Of a stretch of DNA of 64,000 bases, positions 21,851 through 35,279 are shown piece by piece. This stretch comes from Gordius sp. MW1 (lineage: Eukaryota; Nematomorpha; Gordioida; Gordea; Gordiidae). Position numbers and translations under genes: made by a program. Each line of letters starts with the position of its first letter. Position 1 is the stretch's first letter. Under the pieces are notes generated by a model that saw only the letters and a list, made by a program, of their open reading frames with translations, did not search any database and was not told the origin of the DNA. Location: positions 36,952,001 through 37,016,000 of the forward strand of contig OZ038526.1 of NCBI GenBank assembly GCA_964036665.1, in the 5' to 3' direction.

Positions 21851-24312
21851 GAGTTTTTGCTAAGTATTTTGTTCAAATTGCTAAGTATTTTTAGCGTCAT
21901 TGCTAAGTATTTTATTCATTTGCTAAGTATTTAATTCGTTTGCTAAGTTTTTAAATTAATGCTAAGTGTCAAATTCAAATGCTAAGTATTTTATTCATTT
22001 GCTAAATATTCAAATAAATTTTGCTAAGAATTTTATTGTTTTGCTAAGTATTTTATTTATTTGCTAAGTATTTTAATGTTTTGCTAAGTAAAGTATTTAA
22101 ATTATATGCTAAGTATTTAAATATATTATGCTAAATATTTAAATTATTGCTAAGTATTTAAATAAAATGTGCTAAGTATTTAAATAATTTGCTAATTATT
22201 TAAATAAATTATGCTAATCATTTAATTATATATTAGGTTTATAAATATATTATGCTAAGCATTCAAAAGATTTTATAAATTTTAAAACAAATTACCCCCT
22301 AATTTACGAGAAAAAAAATTTCAATGCAAAAACTTTGAAAAATTAAAAAAAATTATGTTTTGCCCCCCTCTAAATGAACTTTTAGACGTTTTGCCCCCCC
22401 CCCCCCTAATCCAAAACCTGGCTACGCCCATGATGCTAATGCTACTTATAAAATTATATGGCAAGGTTATCCACTTCTAGTTGTAGGTTCTCAGATCTTG
22501 ACAAAAAATTTCATCCCTTGAGGGTTTGTGTGGCTTCTCATGAAACTGAGGAAGACTTCAAGTTCATATTTCAAAGTTTGACTAATGAGGTCATGAAATT
22601 AAGTAATAAAAATCCAGTTTTTAAAGATCTTGTCACTGATGCAGCCAGTGCAATTCATAATGCTTTTAAAGCTTCTTTGGGGATAAAATGGTTGTGGTAT
22701 GCTGGGCTCATTTCAGAAGAAACATAACAAAAAAAGTATTTAACTCAAAATTTATAATTATATTATTCTGGAATAGGTGATGTTAGTTGACAAGCACTAT
22801 CAAGATGAATTAATTGAAGAAATTGACAAGCTATAACTTTGTCAGAATGAAAATGTGTTTCTGAAAGCAACAAAATTGTTCCTTTCTAAAATAAGACTTA
22901 AAAATATCTACATTTATTGATTATTTTAAGAAGGAATGGATCAATAAGAATAACACATGGTACACTGTTATCGCCTTTATACTCCAACCACAAACAACTG
23001 TTTGAAATCAACGAATAGAACAATAAAAGATTATTATCCGTTAAGGGAACGAATCCCTCTTGCTCGATTTAAAACTGTTGCAATGGATATGGTTAAAAGG
23101 TGGACTGTATATTACCAATTACAACAAGTTCTCATTTCAACAAGGCTTGGACAGAAAGCTACCAATGGCCAAAGCTCAACAAAAATGCCATAATGTACAA
23201 CACTAATAATATAAAAGTTTATGTTGTACCAGCCAAAATAAGTCAATCAATAAATCAGGATACAAGAATCAGAATAGATGACTGGGCCTCCTATGAGGAT
23301 TTCACAAAGCAAAATTTTAAGGCCTGGTCCATAACCTTCCTTGAAGAAAGCCATATGTGGCAAAAGGGTCAATGCAGTTGCCCCTCATTTCACAATAATT
23401 ACATCAAGCATTTAATAGGGTTAGCCCTAACACTAAAATTATGCAAACCCCCTATGGAAGCTAAAAATGTCACAATAGGAGAAAAAAGAAGACGAGGAAG
23501 ACCTTTCTAAAGCTAAAAAAGCTTTGATAGTCCAATAAATATATATACAAGCCACCGTTATTATAATTATATATTGTAGTTAAATAAAATCTCTATCAAT
23601 TATCCTATTGGCTGTTTAGATTAGTTTATATGTAAAGCCATTTTAGAACATAAAGGGTATTTCTTCACCTATAAATAAATAATCAGAATTTTTTTATTCA
23701 AAACTAAAATATATTTTTTTAAATTATAACAATTAAAATTGAATTACAATTTTTAACTATAAATTTTGGTAGTTTCGTAAAATAATTCCCATTAAAACTT
23801 ACCTTCAAATTTTTCACTTTTTTGTGTCATAAATAAAACTTTGAATTAAAAAAACTTAGTAATTTAAAGTAATAACTTATCACTTCAAAATAGAAAACCT
23901 AGCATTTTAAAATTACAAACCTAGCATTTTAAAAATTAAACATTTTCTTTGAAACAAAAACTGTGCCCTTTTTAGCTTTTTATATATTATTTATTATCTT
24001 ATATTTTTTAAATACTTAGCATTTTGATTAAATTCATAGGTCAAAATTATTTAAATAAAATACTTAGCATTATAGTAAAAGCTTAGCATGTCAAAATAAA
24101 AACTTAGCAATTTAAAAACTTAGCATTTAAAAATAAAAAAGTTAGCATTTAAAAATTAATGCTTAGCATTTCCTTTAAAATACTTAGCATTTAGATTAAA
24201 ATACTTAGCATAAAATACTTAGCGTTTTTTTAATAGAATACTTAGCACTTTAATTAAAATACTTAGCATAAATTACTTAGCAATTTGTAATTATTTACTT
24301 AGCAGTTAAATA
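21851..24312. mobile_element. Decayed Mutator-like (MULE) element with inverted terminal arrays
   Basis: The left side (21851-22270) is an array of about 20 copies of TGCTAAGTATTT with variable AT spacers. The right side (about 23890-24310) is the same motif reversed (AAATACTTAGCA). Between them lies a broken MULE transposase (22441-23538). A GGCGTAGCCAGG-family MITE, reversed and left-truncated, lies at about 22290-22432, right against the start of the transposase remnant. I could not fix the 9-bp duplication expected for MULEs, so the borders are approximate. Confidence 0.7.
22441..23538 (+). pseudogene. MULE transposase with SWIM-type zinc finger, frameshifted
   Basis: The reading switches frame several times. 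Segments in order: NATYKIIWQGYP (22437 on), then DLDKKFHPLRVCVASHETEE, then TDAASAIHNAF with a probable catalytic acidic residue, then after a +1 shift at about 22688 MVVVCWAHFRRN, the C-x2-H motif typical of MULE transposases. Near the C-terminus CSCPSFHNNYI-KH resembles a SWIM finger that has lost its third cysteine. The chain ends KRRRGRP and, after one more shift, SKAKKALIVQ and a stop. At least three frameshifts and internal stops (e.g. 22725) mean it cannot encode an active enzyme. The first Asp of the catalytic triad appears as Asn here. Confidence 0.75.
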
Positions 24313-24457
24313 ACACCCATTTCATTAGAGATTGATGATATAATATGGCCAGAGACATATGTGAGTATTATAAAGATTTATGTTGAAATTTATTATTGTA
24401 GAAAACCTATAATAGTATTAAGCTAACAGAACATGAACGAGCAACAATATTAGTATA

Positions 24458-24592
24458 AATGAGCGTAGCCAGGGAAAGGGCAGGGGGGCACCCATAAAAT
24501 TTTAAAAAATCTATGTTTTGCCCCCCCCCCTCCTAAATGAACTTTCTAACGTTTCGCCCCCCCCCCCAATTTAAAACCTGGCTACGCCCCTG
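24458..24592. mobile_element. GGCGTAGCCAGG-family MITE, perfect 8-bp TSD
   Basis: Starts AATGAGCGTAGCCAGG and ends CCTGGCTACGCCCCTG. It is flanked by TTAGTATA on both sides (24450-24457 and 24593-24600). C-rich blocks TTTTGCCCCCC and GTTTCGCCCC mark the family in reverse orientation to 16927. Confidence 0.85.
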
Positions 24593-24612
24593 TTAGTATA
24601 GATAAGAGATTT

Positions 24613-24780
24613 ACAAAGGCCGTTTTTATGATATCGGCCCATCCATACACGTTATGAAAACTTTCAGGCCCGCATGAGCTCAGCCCGGTTAAATTTTTTA
24701 TTTTAAAAGCCCGTGCCTACTTACCCGTGGGCCGGGCTTTTAAGTGCGTTTGCGGGCCGGCCCTGCCCGTACAGATCTTT
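24613..24780. repeat. GC-rich dispersed fragment
   Basis: A GC-rich island (GGCCCATCC, GCCCGTGCC, GGGCCGGGCTTTTAAG, CGGGCCGGCCC) in AT-rich surroundings. Similar fragments lie at about 26672-26810 (starting TAGAGATATGCA) and 27195-27340. They recall the TAGAGA-ended element at 4058-5068, but borders and class are unproven. Confidence 0.4.
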
Positions 24781-25799
24781 AGTATAGATTATGGCAAGAT
24801 AGTCAGATCCAAACGAACATATTTGGGAAAAAAATATTTTCCGTAGGTCATTTACTCTATTGTTTCCTCTATTTTAAATGACCTCTGATTTGAATGATTA
24901 ACTAAATTAAGGATTTAGACTAGCAGTCTAGGAGGGGGAAAGTTTTCCAAGATAAGAAAAGGCGGACAAATATTTATATGCATGTGTTAAAAATAATATT
25001 GTACCAATTCACAGCTATTAGAATGAAATTGTGTAACATGTGAATATCGGTGTGACATACGGTTATGCTAATTGATTTTCTTAATTTATTTTTATCTTTG
25101 ATAAATCATCCTTAATGTTAATTTCTATTAATTCCTACACACGCGCTGCCATCAATCACGAAGAAGATATGTTACGTTTCCAACCACTATACGTTATTTA
25201 TATAAAAATACCATTATGCCACAAAAGAAGAAACGCTTTTTGTTAAGGAGTCATGATGACTATTAATCTGGAAGATATGGGATAATCATTATCATTTATC
25301 TTATCGATCATCTTATCGCATCTCATATTGAAAGATTATTATGAGATAGCAATTATTATTATATATTGCGGGGACGTATTTAATTCTCGCGCGCGTATAT
25401 TTCGCAGTCGCACATAAATAAATAAATTAGTTTATTTGGTATTTGACATTTTAGTAGTTTAAAAGTATAATTACAAGAGCCCTTAAACATAAAAAATTTT
25501 ATAATTATTATTAGTCGAAGAATTTATTAATCGGCAACAAAGATTTTTTTTATGTCTGTCATAGAACGGTTTCTGTAATTCCCTTGTTAAAAATTCAACG
25601 ACTAAATAATTTATTTCTTTAAGTTCCGCGATATTATATTTCGAAATAAAATTTCGATAGGATTATTTAATCAACACTTCCGCGCTGCGCGCGAGCGCGC
25701 GCGCGATAAAAATGAAAAGGTGATTCGATATAATAATAAAACGATAATTATATGTGTTGGTAATTAAATTTTTATAACGATCAAAAATGGTAGCGATAT

Positions 25800-28130
25800 T
25801 AACAATCTATATTTAGCGTAGTGGTATTAACAAATCATCATGACTCATCAGTCATTCTAACTACGCGTAAAGTAAATTGACATGATTAAAAACGATAAAG
25901 ATAAGTAATAATAATCGTAGGGTGAACACAATAAAGATGCATATAATAAAAATCGTAGCATGTGTGGGAGGGGGAAATTAGCATATGGGTAAACACCACA
26001 ATTTTAATTGAGGCTTTTGTGATGGACTAGGTTGCAAGGATCAAAATGAAGTGCGACAAATATAAATTTTGTTTTACAATTGGTTTTATAACATTTAATC
26101 ATGATTATCAGCAGTTAAATTTAATGGTTATTTATTTGGAAATTAAAGTCTACTGGCTATAACTTATTCAAACCATTTTAAAATTCACGGGATCAGTGGC
26201 GTTGGCAGGATTGTCTCAAGGGGGGGGGGGGGGGTTTCAATTTTTTGACAAATAATATTATAGAACAAAATTTATCAAAAAATAATCGGCTTGTATAATT
26301 TTGTGTCAAAAAATTAAATACATTTATTATCTACGATGAGTTTTTGATTAAAATTCATTAATAATATCTCTATGGGCGTACCCAGGTTTTGAATTATGGG
26401 GGGGGGGGCAAAACGTTTAAAAGTTCATTTACAGGGGTGCAAAACATATTTTTTTTTTTAATTTTTTAATGTTTTTGCATTGAAAATTTTATTTTTTCGT
26501 AAATTAGGGGCCCCCCCCTGCGTACACCCATGAATATATTTAAGTATTATGTTTGTACTCTTAACATTTAAATTATTTAAATTCTGTAGCCAAATTTTTC
26601 CGGTGGTATTTCTCTAAAGAAATGCTCCTTTAAATTCTTCTGAATAAGCCAAGTAGGGCCATTGATTGAAGTAGAGATATGCACTGTCCTTTCTGGCTTA
26701 ATTGGCCCACCAGGACAAAAAATTTATAGACCAGGCCCAGCACGGGGCCGTTAAAATCATAGACCCGAGTCCGTCCCGCTAAGATTTTGCAAAGAACGGG
26801 CACAGCCTTTCCATGAATTTTTGAATGCAATCGTTTTGTCTATATTTTAACACATTTACATCTATGTTGTTCAATAAAGGGGTGGTTCTTCATTCCAATC
26901 AGCCACCCACCGTTCATCTTTTACTAGTAGCACTCGTAGCTGCATAAAACATTTAAGTCATTTATAATTAGAAATCTATGCAAGGTTGATTTTATTTAAG
27001 CTAGTTTTGTCAATTATCAACCTTTCTAAAACCTAAAATTATCAGTGTCCACTTATTTAAAAATTCCGAATTCTATGATTGAATGATGAGGAAAAAGTAA
27101 TATTGATTAAATCAATATTTATAAATATATATAATTGTAATGAAAAAACACACCATTTATACATTAAAATACAAAAAAACATTATTTTAGTGGTTTGTTG
27201 GCCAAAGCCTTCCGGGCCTATTTATAAGACCCGGCCCGTGCTTGTTTAGTTATCTTAAAGCTCGCCCGAGTCCGGCTCATAAATTTTTTCAACAAAAATC
27301 CCATCCATGCCTGGCACGTTTATAGGTCATTATGGCCGATATTTTATAATTTTAACTTTGCTGTTGCCAACTTTATTCGCTTTAATAAAGTTGGCTATGT
27401 CATGTTTATCTAAAAGTGGGCTTTAAAATTAATTTACTAAGCCATGAGGATAACCATCCTAAGCTGAATTTGATCATCAATTTCTATAGTAAAATTAAAA
27501 ACTTAATTTTAAAAGAAAAGATTTTTAACTTAAGGTAAAAAAAGAAGCATGCATGAATGGCATGCAAAACGCTTCGTAAAAATATAATTTTATTTGAGTA
27601 TTAATTATTTTATTATATTATTATACTCGCAATATTAAAAAAGGATAATAATATTTGGTATAAACATATTCCTCTTCTATTTTAGAAGTTGATGTAGTTC
27701 AAAAAAATATTTAAAATGGATTTATTTTCACTTTATAACACACACTAAGGACGGAAGATTTTGTATAGATAGTGTTAAACTTAGTAAATTTTTATCTAAA
27801 ACTAATTAAGATTATGAAATTATTTCTGTAGGCGCAACTCTAACAAATCTCCTTTTAATACCATTGAGTTTTTCCTAATAATTCGGAAGAAAATTGAATT
27901 TTTTGGTCAATGAGAGTGTGGTGTTCACCCTGGAAATACTATCTTATTTGTTTTTGTTTTATTTTCCCCCCCCCCCCCCCCCCCACACGTATAATTATAT
28001 TCTACGATTATTATTTCATCGGTATCGATTTTAATCGTGTCAAATTTACTTTACGACTGATGAGTCATGATTGTTACCGCTATGATAAAAATAGTTTGTT
28101 AATACCACTTCGCTTTTTATTACCATCGCG
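25800..28130. repeat. Long inverted repeat, arms about 25800-25975 and 27965-28130
   Basis: The left arm (GTGGTATTAACAAATCATCA ... AATAATAATCGTA) is the reverse complement, with mismatches, of the right arm (TACGATTATTATTT ... TTGTTAATACCAC). The inner edges carry a G run (left) and a C run (right, 27966-27985). The enclosed about 2 kb contains MITEs and no supportable gene. Immediately left, 25140-25760 is unusually rich in CG dinucleotides (e.g. GCGCGCGAGCGCGCGCGCG at 25686). Confidence 0.55.
26371..26533. mobile_element. GGCGTAGCCAGG-family MITE
   Basis: Ends TATGGGCGTACCCAGG and CCTGCGTACACCCATG are inverted repeats. The interior GGGCAAAACGTTTAAAAGTT matches the 16927 and 9648 copies. 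No convincing duplication. A related CAGTGGCGTTGGCAGGATTG start with a G run lies just before it at 26194. Confidence 0.7.
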
Positions 28131-28489
28131 ATGGCATAGATATTATTATCGCCATGAGTTAACCATTATTATTTTTATCGTTATCGATAATTATTCTCTT
28201 CTCTCGCCACCGAGTTAACCATTTTTATTGATCTTATAATTAATAACATCACTTTTTATTGTTCGCTTTTCTCTTACAAAAAAAATATATTCTACGAATA
28301 TATAATCATACAAAAAGGAGAAAATAATAAATATTATTTCGCGGTGATTATCGATCATAATTCTAAATAAATTAGTTAGAACTTTCTAATGCTCTACTTT
28401 AATAAATCCATTTTTTTGTTCAATGGTGATTTATGGATTTATTAGGGGGGAAGGGTCCTAACTTGAAGACCCCTCCCCCTTCCCTACGC

Positions 28490-30430
28490 CATCCGACCTC
28501 TGGCCGGATAGACAAAATAGATGTAAGCGTCAGCATTAATTTGCAGGGAATTATTTAGCCAGTTTCGCAATTATCCGTTTTAAGGCCGCAACTTAGACAA
28601 ATTGCCAAAATGATATGTGTATAAAGGTAATCAGTCTGGCCCATTATTTATCATGGATTTGGGCTCGGGCGAGGCTAAAAAAATTAAAGCCAATCAGCGT
28701 TCATTAGCTAATTTATTTGCGAAAACAAAATAAAGTCTTTAACCGATGTATAACCATTAAAAACCCATATAAGTTTCGGCAGCAATTATTAAAAAATAAA
28801 AGTTTGTCATTAAGGACGGACAACCCAAAGAGCCCATAAAATGCATAAAAATTAATAAAAAAATTGGGCTCGAAGCATTACAGGTATCATCCTCGAGAAG
28901 CGGCCAGCTATCGGCCAGCAATTTAAAATTATATTCATCGATTATATTTGTTTAAGTAAAAAGTTAAAAGAATATTTGGAAATGGGCTACGTCTGCCCAT
29001 TTAAAAAAAAAATCCCACTTGGTACAACAAATTTTAAGCATAAGGCGACAATTGGGGTGAAAAAAGTGGCTGGGAGGAGGGCCTGATATTTTCCTGTCTT
29101 GCTATCCCCTGGAAGAGTTTGAGCAATATAATTTTGGTTGAAAAAGGCGAAAATGTCTTTACAGTTAAATTCCACTTAAGGGGTACACAATTTTGCCACG
29201 GGTTAAAAGTTGAGTCGTCGGGCCGCATTCTTCCTTCGAACGAAGTATGAAGGCTCTAAGACCGATGGTACGGTGGCTTTTCCAAGAACACCTGGATAAA
29301 TAGTGAATTGATGTACCTTATATATTTGTATTTGTTTTCAAGGTAATGTAAGGGGTGGCTTGAATATATGTTTACCGGTTGGGAGCAATTGCGGCAGGTT
29401 TGGAATAAGGTAATTCCAGTCTAAGGGCAATGGAGTATGAAAGCTCCGGATCCTTTAACATCCATCAAAAAAGTAAACTAGGATAAGCTTCTAGCCGCTC
29501 CGACTCGATCCATCGAAACCATATATTTTAGGTTGAAGGGCGTAAGGCATCGCAGCTCGATAAAACTTAATCAACAGAGCGCGATACCAATTCAGCATCC
29601 ATATATTTTTATCTTGAGGCAATAGGAAATGGGGTCCCTGGCTTGCCGTGGCGACCCAGACATCTAGAGCCATCGATGTATGGGTCATCATATAGCTTTG
29701 TAAGCCTGCCAATTAAGTTATGCACTTTTAAGGGAAGAGATGAAAGCTGCTAATGAGATGTACGCCTAACAGCTATAGTCAGTAGTGTGGCTTGGATACA
29801 AGAAGAAGTGTCAAATTATAAATAATAATTGTTTCCAATAACCTGCTCATAATATATATAGCTCTTTAAAATCTGATTGCAGAAATGCAGCTGAACGGAA
29901 ACAGTGTTGGATTATATATATCATTTAATATTTTTTTTATAAAAAAAGGCTTGAGGACTTTTATTTCTTAATTAAGAATGGATAAGTGATAAAAAAAAGT
30001 TTAAGGCGGCTTGATTACCTATAGAAGAGTCCAGGTGGGTAATATTATTTATTTCAGTTTTTAAATGGGTTTAAATTCGGTGACCGTACACTGGATTATC
30101 TCGCATTTGGGCATATTTTAATTACTTATGAAAGCAAATTCAAATCTGCTTACATCAGCCTAACTATAAGTAAATTGGCCGCCCACCGAGCTTTGGGAAA
30201 TAGTCTCTAATTGTGACCACTGTTTATTGATATGTTTCGTAGCTTAAACTTACTGGTACTTACATCGACATAGCCAGACCCTCTAACCTCAATTTAAGCT
30301 CAATTCCTTTTCACGAGTGCTTCCTGAATTCATAAGACATGTAGGGTTAAGGCTGATTAAAACTTGATAGGGCCCGGGGCGCTAGCGAGGTTTGACGAAC
30401 CCCTAACGGAACTAGTTTGTGGCGAGTTTA
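28490..30430. repeat. Dispersed repeats: second copies of the 14.1-kb and 1-2.8-kb blocks
   Basis: 28495-28830 matches 14070-14530. From about 29020 to 30430 the sequence follows about 990-2830 in the same order and strand, with many small indels. On the minus strand the frame at 29228 starts MRPDDSTFNPWQN, similar to the one at 1248. A second minus-strand frame, 29712-29491, has only a broken counterpart at about 1740-1500. I cannot name the family. Confidence 0.55.
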
Positions 30431-32741
30431 ATTTGTATATCAAATGAACTGCTTCCATTCCAAGTTTAGAGGAGCCTAGGGCAAAGGATGCACAAAGACA
30501 ACAAGATGGCCAGGGATCAGCGAGCGGAGCCCTTGTTATATTACGAATTGTGCCATGCTGACTCTTAAAATTAGGACCTGTTAAACTACATTTCTAATTT
30601 AGTGGCCAAGGGTCCAGATGGCTCGAGGGTGGAAATTATGTTGGCAACGCCTTATAATCTTTTACTATTTAAAACGGAATTTAACATTTCAGTGTTTCTA
30701 GAATCTATTAAGAACCTATGGTTAAGTTTATCATTGATGACAGTAAAAGAGAGCCGGGTCAAAATGAGGAGTTCGTCGTCCTAATGTAGGTGAAACATCA
30801 AGATAAATAATCTCAAATGTCAAACGGGATGAATTTTAAAAGGGTTTGGTCTAAGTATAAATTAAAAGCACGAAGGAGAAGCCTGCCATCCGTCCTTGAA
30901 TTTAGCTATTCAGCGAGGTCTGCATCATAGGATATCTCAATCTTATAGGCAAATGTTTAAATTCGAGGGTCACAATTACCACATAGAGGTTGCTCCCAAA
31001 ATTTCTGCTAGGGAAGTCATCTAACACTTGAATGCTTTATATATTTCTAAGAACCGAGCCAGAGATGGAGCATAAAGGATTGAATTTTCTAACCACCAAC
31101 TTAGTGGAGCAGGGCTTCTATGTCTGAGGTTAATTTTAATTTAATTATTTTTATCAAAGTTTCCCACAATAAAAGCAAGAGATTAAAAAAAGTACCTACG
31201 GGCCGACTTTGAGCTAGATTAAGACTCAAATAGGATGTTTATTAGAGGATTGATAGTTAAATATTAAAAAAACGGGTTTTAAAAAACAACATCAAAATTT
31301 AATATAAATTATTGTAAACAAATGATGTGTGCACTAAGCTAGGAAATAAATAAATTATAAAAACTTAAAGCGGTCCTTAAGAAGGTAGAAATGTACAATA
31401 AAATTTATATTAATTCGGTTTTAGACAAGTACTTAAATGAACTTAATATATTATAAGTTAGCCTCCGTTTACAAGCTTAGGTAGAAGATAATATCTATAT
31501 TAGAGTTAGTTTAAGGTCTTTTAGCCGTCTCTAATTGTGCTTGTGGAATTGTATATTATGTTCCTCACAATATGTTGGCTTCGATCTCGTCTCATCTCGG
31601 GTGCGATTATGATGATCACGATCTCGTCTCGTCTCGTCTAGGTTTAAAAAAATCTCGGTCTCATCTCTATCAGAACTATTGTTTTACTCATAAAAATTTC
31701 TCTTGATTAATTAAAATTATCACAATGTGATAAGAAACACTCAAAAATGACAAACTAATTTATTTCTTGAAAGACTTTAACACACAAACTTGATAAAGGT
31801 TTAATGCGACATCTCATCGACGATATGAACCAACCTGTAGGGAAATTTTACCTTGGAACACCCTTCTTAATGGATTTAAATACACACTATTCATACTCCG
31901 CCGTATTCTATTCACAATCATTAGAATAACCCCCAACTAACGTACGAGTTATGCATATTAACCTCGATAGTATGATATATAAACTAATGCGTGCCATTGA
32001 ATATGATTATATTATATCTTTTGATATTAATAAAGTTCCTTTAGTTAGAATAAAGTAGGCTTAAACACCTACAAACCAATGAATATAACATTTTCTAAAG
32101 AAATTGCAAATTAAAAACAAAAACTATGAAAAAACTTTAAGTATAGATAAGTAAATTCTTTAGTTTTGGCATATTATAACATTTATATATAATTCTGTGT
32201 TTGCCAAATATAGATAGACCTAGAAATTTGTATTTTTAACTATATTTGAATTGGGTACAAATTTGGGCTAATTGAGCCCCTTTATTAACATTGGCTAAAT
32301 CAAAGCAGACCCTTGTTTTACTATTTAAAGGCAAACGTTATAGTCCATTATTATTACCATAAAGAATTATAGCCCATAGAGTTTATTGCATGATTATTAT
32401 AACGCTATAAACCACAAAGTGCGAGTGTATACCTTTAATAACAAGAATATTATATATAAAATTAATAACTATTTGCACATATTATAACGTTGTAAAAACA
32501 ACAATAAAATTAGCATTATTTTTGGAATAAGAACATAGGGTTTAGCATATATATGGTGTTTTATAACAAAAATTATTTAATAATCAAAAAGCAAGTATAA
32601 TAATAAACTTTAAGGTCCCATTTTATATTACAAAAATTATCTTCGCTTTATAATCAACTTTGCCGTTAAATAATAATTATTTCATAATAAAGTAAAAGTT
32701 CGGGTATCTATTATATAAACAATTGCCACATTTATGGGAAT
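30431..32741. other. No gene seen; CTCGT repeats near 31590-31670
   Basis: Mostly AT-rich sequence without a supportable gene. At 31590-31670 there is a run of CTCGTCTCGTCTCGTCT-like repeats; a similar run stands at 37385-37525 in mixed orientation. The two could be ends of one large insertion enclosing the 32742-36808 element, but the intervening sequence gives no proof. Confidence 0.35.
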
Positions 32742-33200
32742 CAGGGTTTCTTTCAGGGGGGAGCCCGGGGGGGGGGGGTATTACCCCCTGGGCAATTTCA
32801 AATACCCCCCCCCCCCCGGAGAGTTTTGATTGAAGGAAGCATGAACTCAAGTTGCATTATGAAGTCATAAATTATATTAATAGGCTAAAATTAAAATTCA
32901 ATAAATTATTTTAATTTGTCAATAAAAAAAATATAAAATTGGCGAAATTAAAGTTTTTTTACAAATCAGGTGGAAATCATTAATAGACATCATTTTTTAA
33001 CATCTGTGAACCCTAATTTACAATCTTGAACGTTACAAATTATCTTTAATTCAAAAATATCAATAGGTAAATAAACAAAAATAAATGCTTTTAGAATTAT
33101 TAAATCACTATCTTACTTATAAACTTTAAAAGAATTATTATTAATAATAGATTCTATTGTTTGTTTTTTATTGATATAATATGCTTATTTTGAATTGCAG

Positions 33201-33905
33201 ATGTCTGATAAATATAAAAGTACTCTTTTACACTACTTTAGTAAAAAGGAAAAGCCTAATAAAAAAGAGTGTAAATATGATTTAATTTGGAATAATTTTA
33301 ATTATGTATGGGTATTTGTGTTTATATAAAATAAGACATGAATCTGTTTGTTTGTAATAGGTAAAGATGGGACTGAATTAAAAAAACTCTTGTTTCATCC
33401 CTTACTATGGGAAATTATGGTAATTATTTTAAACATTAAATATTTTAAATATATATAAGTTGAAGGCAGATATTCTGCTTCCAGCAGGAAATTCACATGA
33501 ACTCTGAAAGAGGCAAGAAAGATTTTGGTTTTAATATAGAAGTATTATATATATTTTCATGTTTTAGGTCAAGATGAAAATTGTAATTCTGCTGGAGTGG
33601 GGAAAACTGTCTCTTCTTTTTCTTATGATCAAAATGCTGGTAATTAAAATTATGCAAGTTGCTTTTATTTTATTAATATATATTGATAAAGATGAGTGTA
33701 TTGGCAGCTCTACTAATTGCTCAGTCTCTGAAAGTGAAAAACATGGGCAAAATTCAAAACTTAAACCATCATATAAATTTATGATTTCATGGACATCTAA
33801 ATACAAATGGCTACTTAGGTGGGGCTTTATGCTCTGTCTGTTCTCTTTACAACATACTTTCTTTAAAGAACACTTGCCCGTTGAAATATTACATGTATTT
33901 ATTTA
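33201..33905 (+). pseudogene. Fragment of a hAT/ZMYM-type transposase with TTF-like zinc finger
   Basis: An ATG at 33201 follows TTGCAG and begins MSDKYKSTLLHYFSKKEKP, like the short N-terminal motif of hAT/ZMYM-related proteins. Downstream, KPSYKFMISWTSKYKWL (about 33760-33815) and, after a frame change, GGALCSVCSLYN resemble a TTF-type zinc finger (hydrophobic W-x-x-x-Y-x-W-L then C-x2-C). The pieces lie in different frames with AT-rich sequence between them. Decayed exons or a pseudogene are both possible. Family naming rests on motif recognition only. Confidence 0.4.
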
Positions 33906-34329
33906 ATGATTATGCTTGTATGTATCTATTTATATATCACTTATATCACCAATAAAAATCAGTAAATATTATACAAAATGATTTAGCCACTTCTACGCAA
34001 AATGTGGAAAGCTGGAAATACGGAAAACTAATCAAATGCATTGGCAATTTCGCAGAATATGCGTCAAAAGAACTAAAACCAATATGTATGACCATTTAGT
34101 ACTTTATGTGTTTTTACAAATAGTGTTCATATGTATAATTATATGAAGGTACTATATATATTTAAACTCATCTATATATTAATAGGTATATAAGCATTAA
34201 ATATATACATTTACACTTATGTAAGCACAATATATGATTATTATTATAGATTTATACCTATATACTTAGCTACTTATACAGACATTTTAATAAATAATAT
34301 TTTTAGTTGATTTGTAAATACAAATAAGT

Positions 34330-34740
34330 TTGAAATGTGTTGCTTTATTACTTGAAAGAATCTATTTAAATCAGAATTTGTTAGCACTTCAAATGCAAAA
34401 ATCAAATTGTATCAAGCTTATTAATTGAAGGCAAATATCAAAAATATAATGTTTAGCATTTTGGAAGCAAAAATTTAATTGTGTCAAGCAGCAATCATTT
34501 TTCACATATTTATATGCTGTTTGTTACCTGAGGGGATCTATCTAAATACAAATTTCTTGGCATTTTAAAAGCAAAAACCATATGTCAAGCAACAATAATT
34601 TTTCACAAACTTACAACCTTACGTTATATTACTTCAAGGGATCTATCTAAATCAAAATTTTTTGAAAGCAAAAACCTAATTATATCAAGCAACAATCATT
34701 TTTCACAGACTTATATGTTATTTTATTACTTAAAAAGAGA
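34330..34740. repeat. Degenerate repeats of about 125-130 bp
   Basis: Three to four diverged units, each with TATTACTTGAAAGAATCTAT or GGGATCTATCTAAAT, then GCAAAAACC, then ATATCAAGCAACAATCATTT and TTCACA. They lie inside the 32742-36808 element. Confidence 0.6.
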
Positions 34741-35279
34741 GACACCTTAAAAATTTTAGAATATAGAAATTAAAAAAAAAACTTAACAGCTGGTAAGTTC
34801 TGCCTATTTAATATAAAAAGCTGGGCAATAAGAGAGGGACTTTATTTGGGAGATGCATCTCCCAATAGTATTTGGGAGACCCAAAAACTTAAAAAACTAA
34901 ACATGAAAACTAATTTACTAGATAGTCAGTTCTATATATACATATAATATATAGAGTGCCTACATATATATAAGTAAATATGCATTGTACATAAATATTA
35001 TTTAAAAGATTATAATTATGTATATATATATAAGCATAATAAATTTGCATAGCATTATATATAGTGCTTATATGTACAAGTAAATATATATAATGAATAG
35101 AAATATTTATAGTATTTCAATACACTTTGGCTATTTTATAAAAAATATAAAAATAAATATAGTACGTTTAAACTATCCTTAATATAAATGTATATATAAA
35201 TATAATACTCTAACATTATTTTTCATATTCTTATATATTGAATGTATTTATGTACTATCAATCCGTTATAATTTAAAAA

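Noticed and set aside
24060..24310. Possible CRISPR-like array from evenly repeated ACTTAGCAT units
   Set aside because: Repeats are short, AT-rich, with variable spacing and no unique spacers; they mirror the left array of a MULE-type element in an animal genome.
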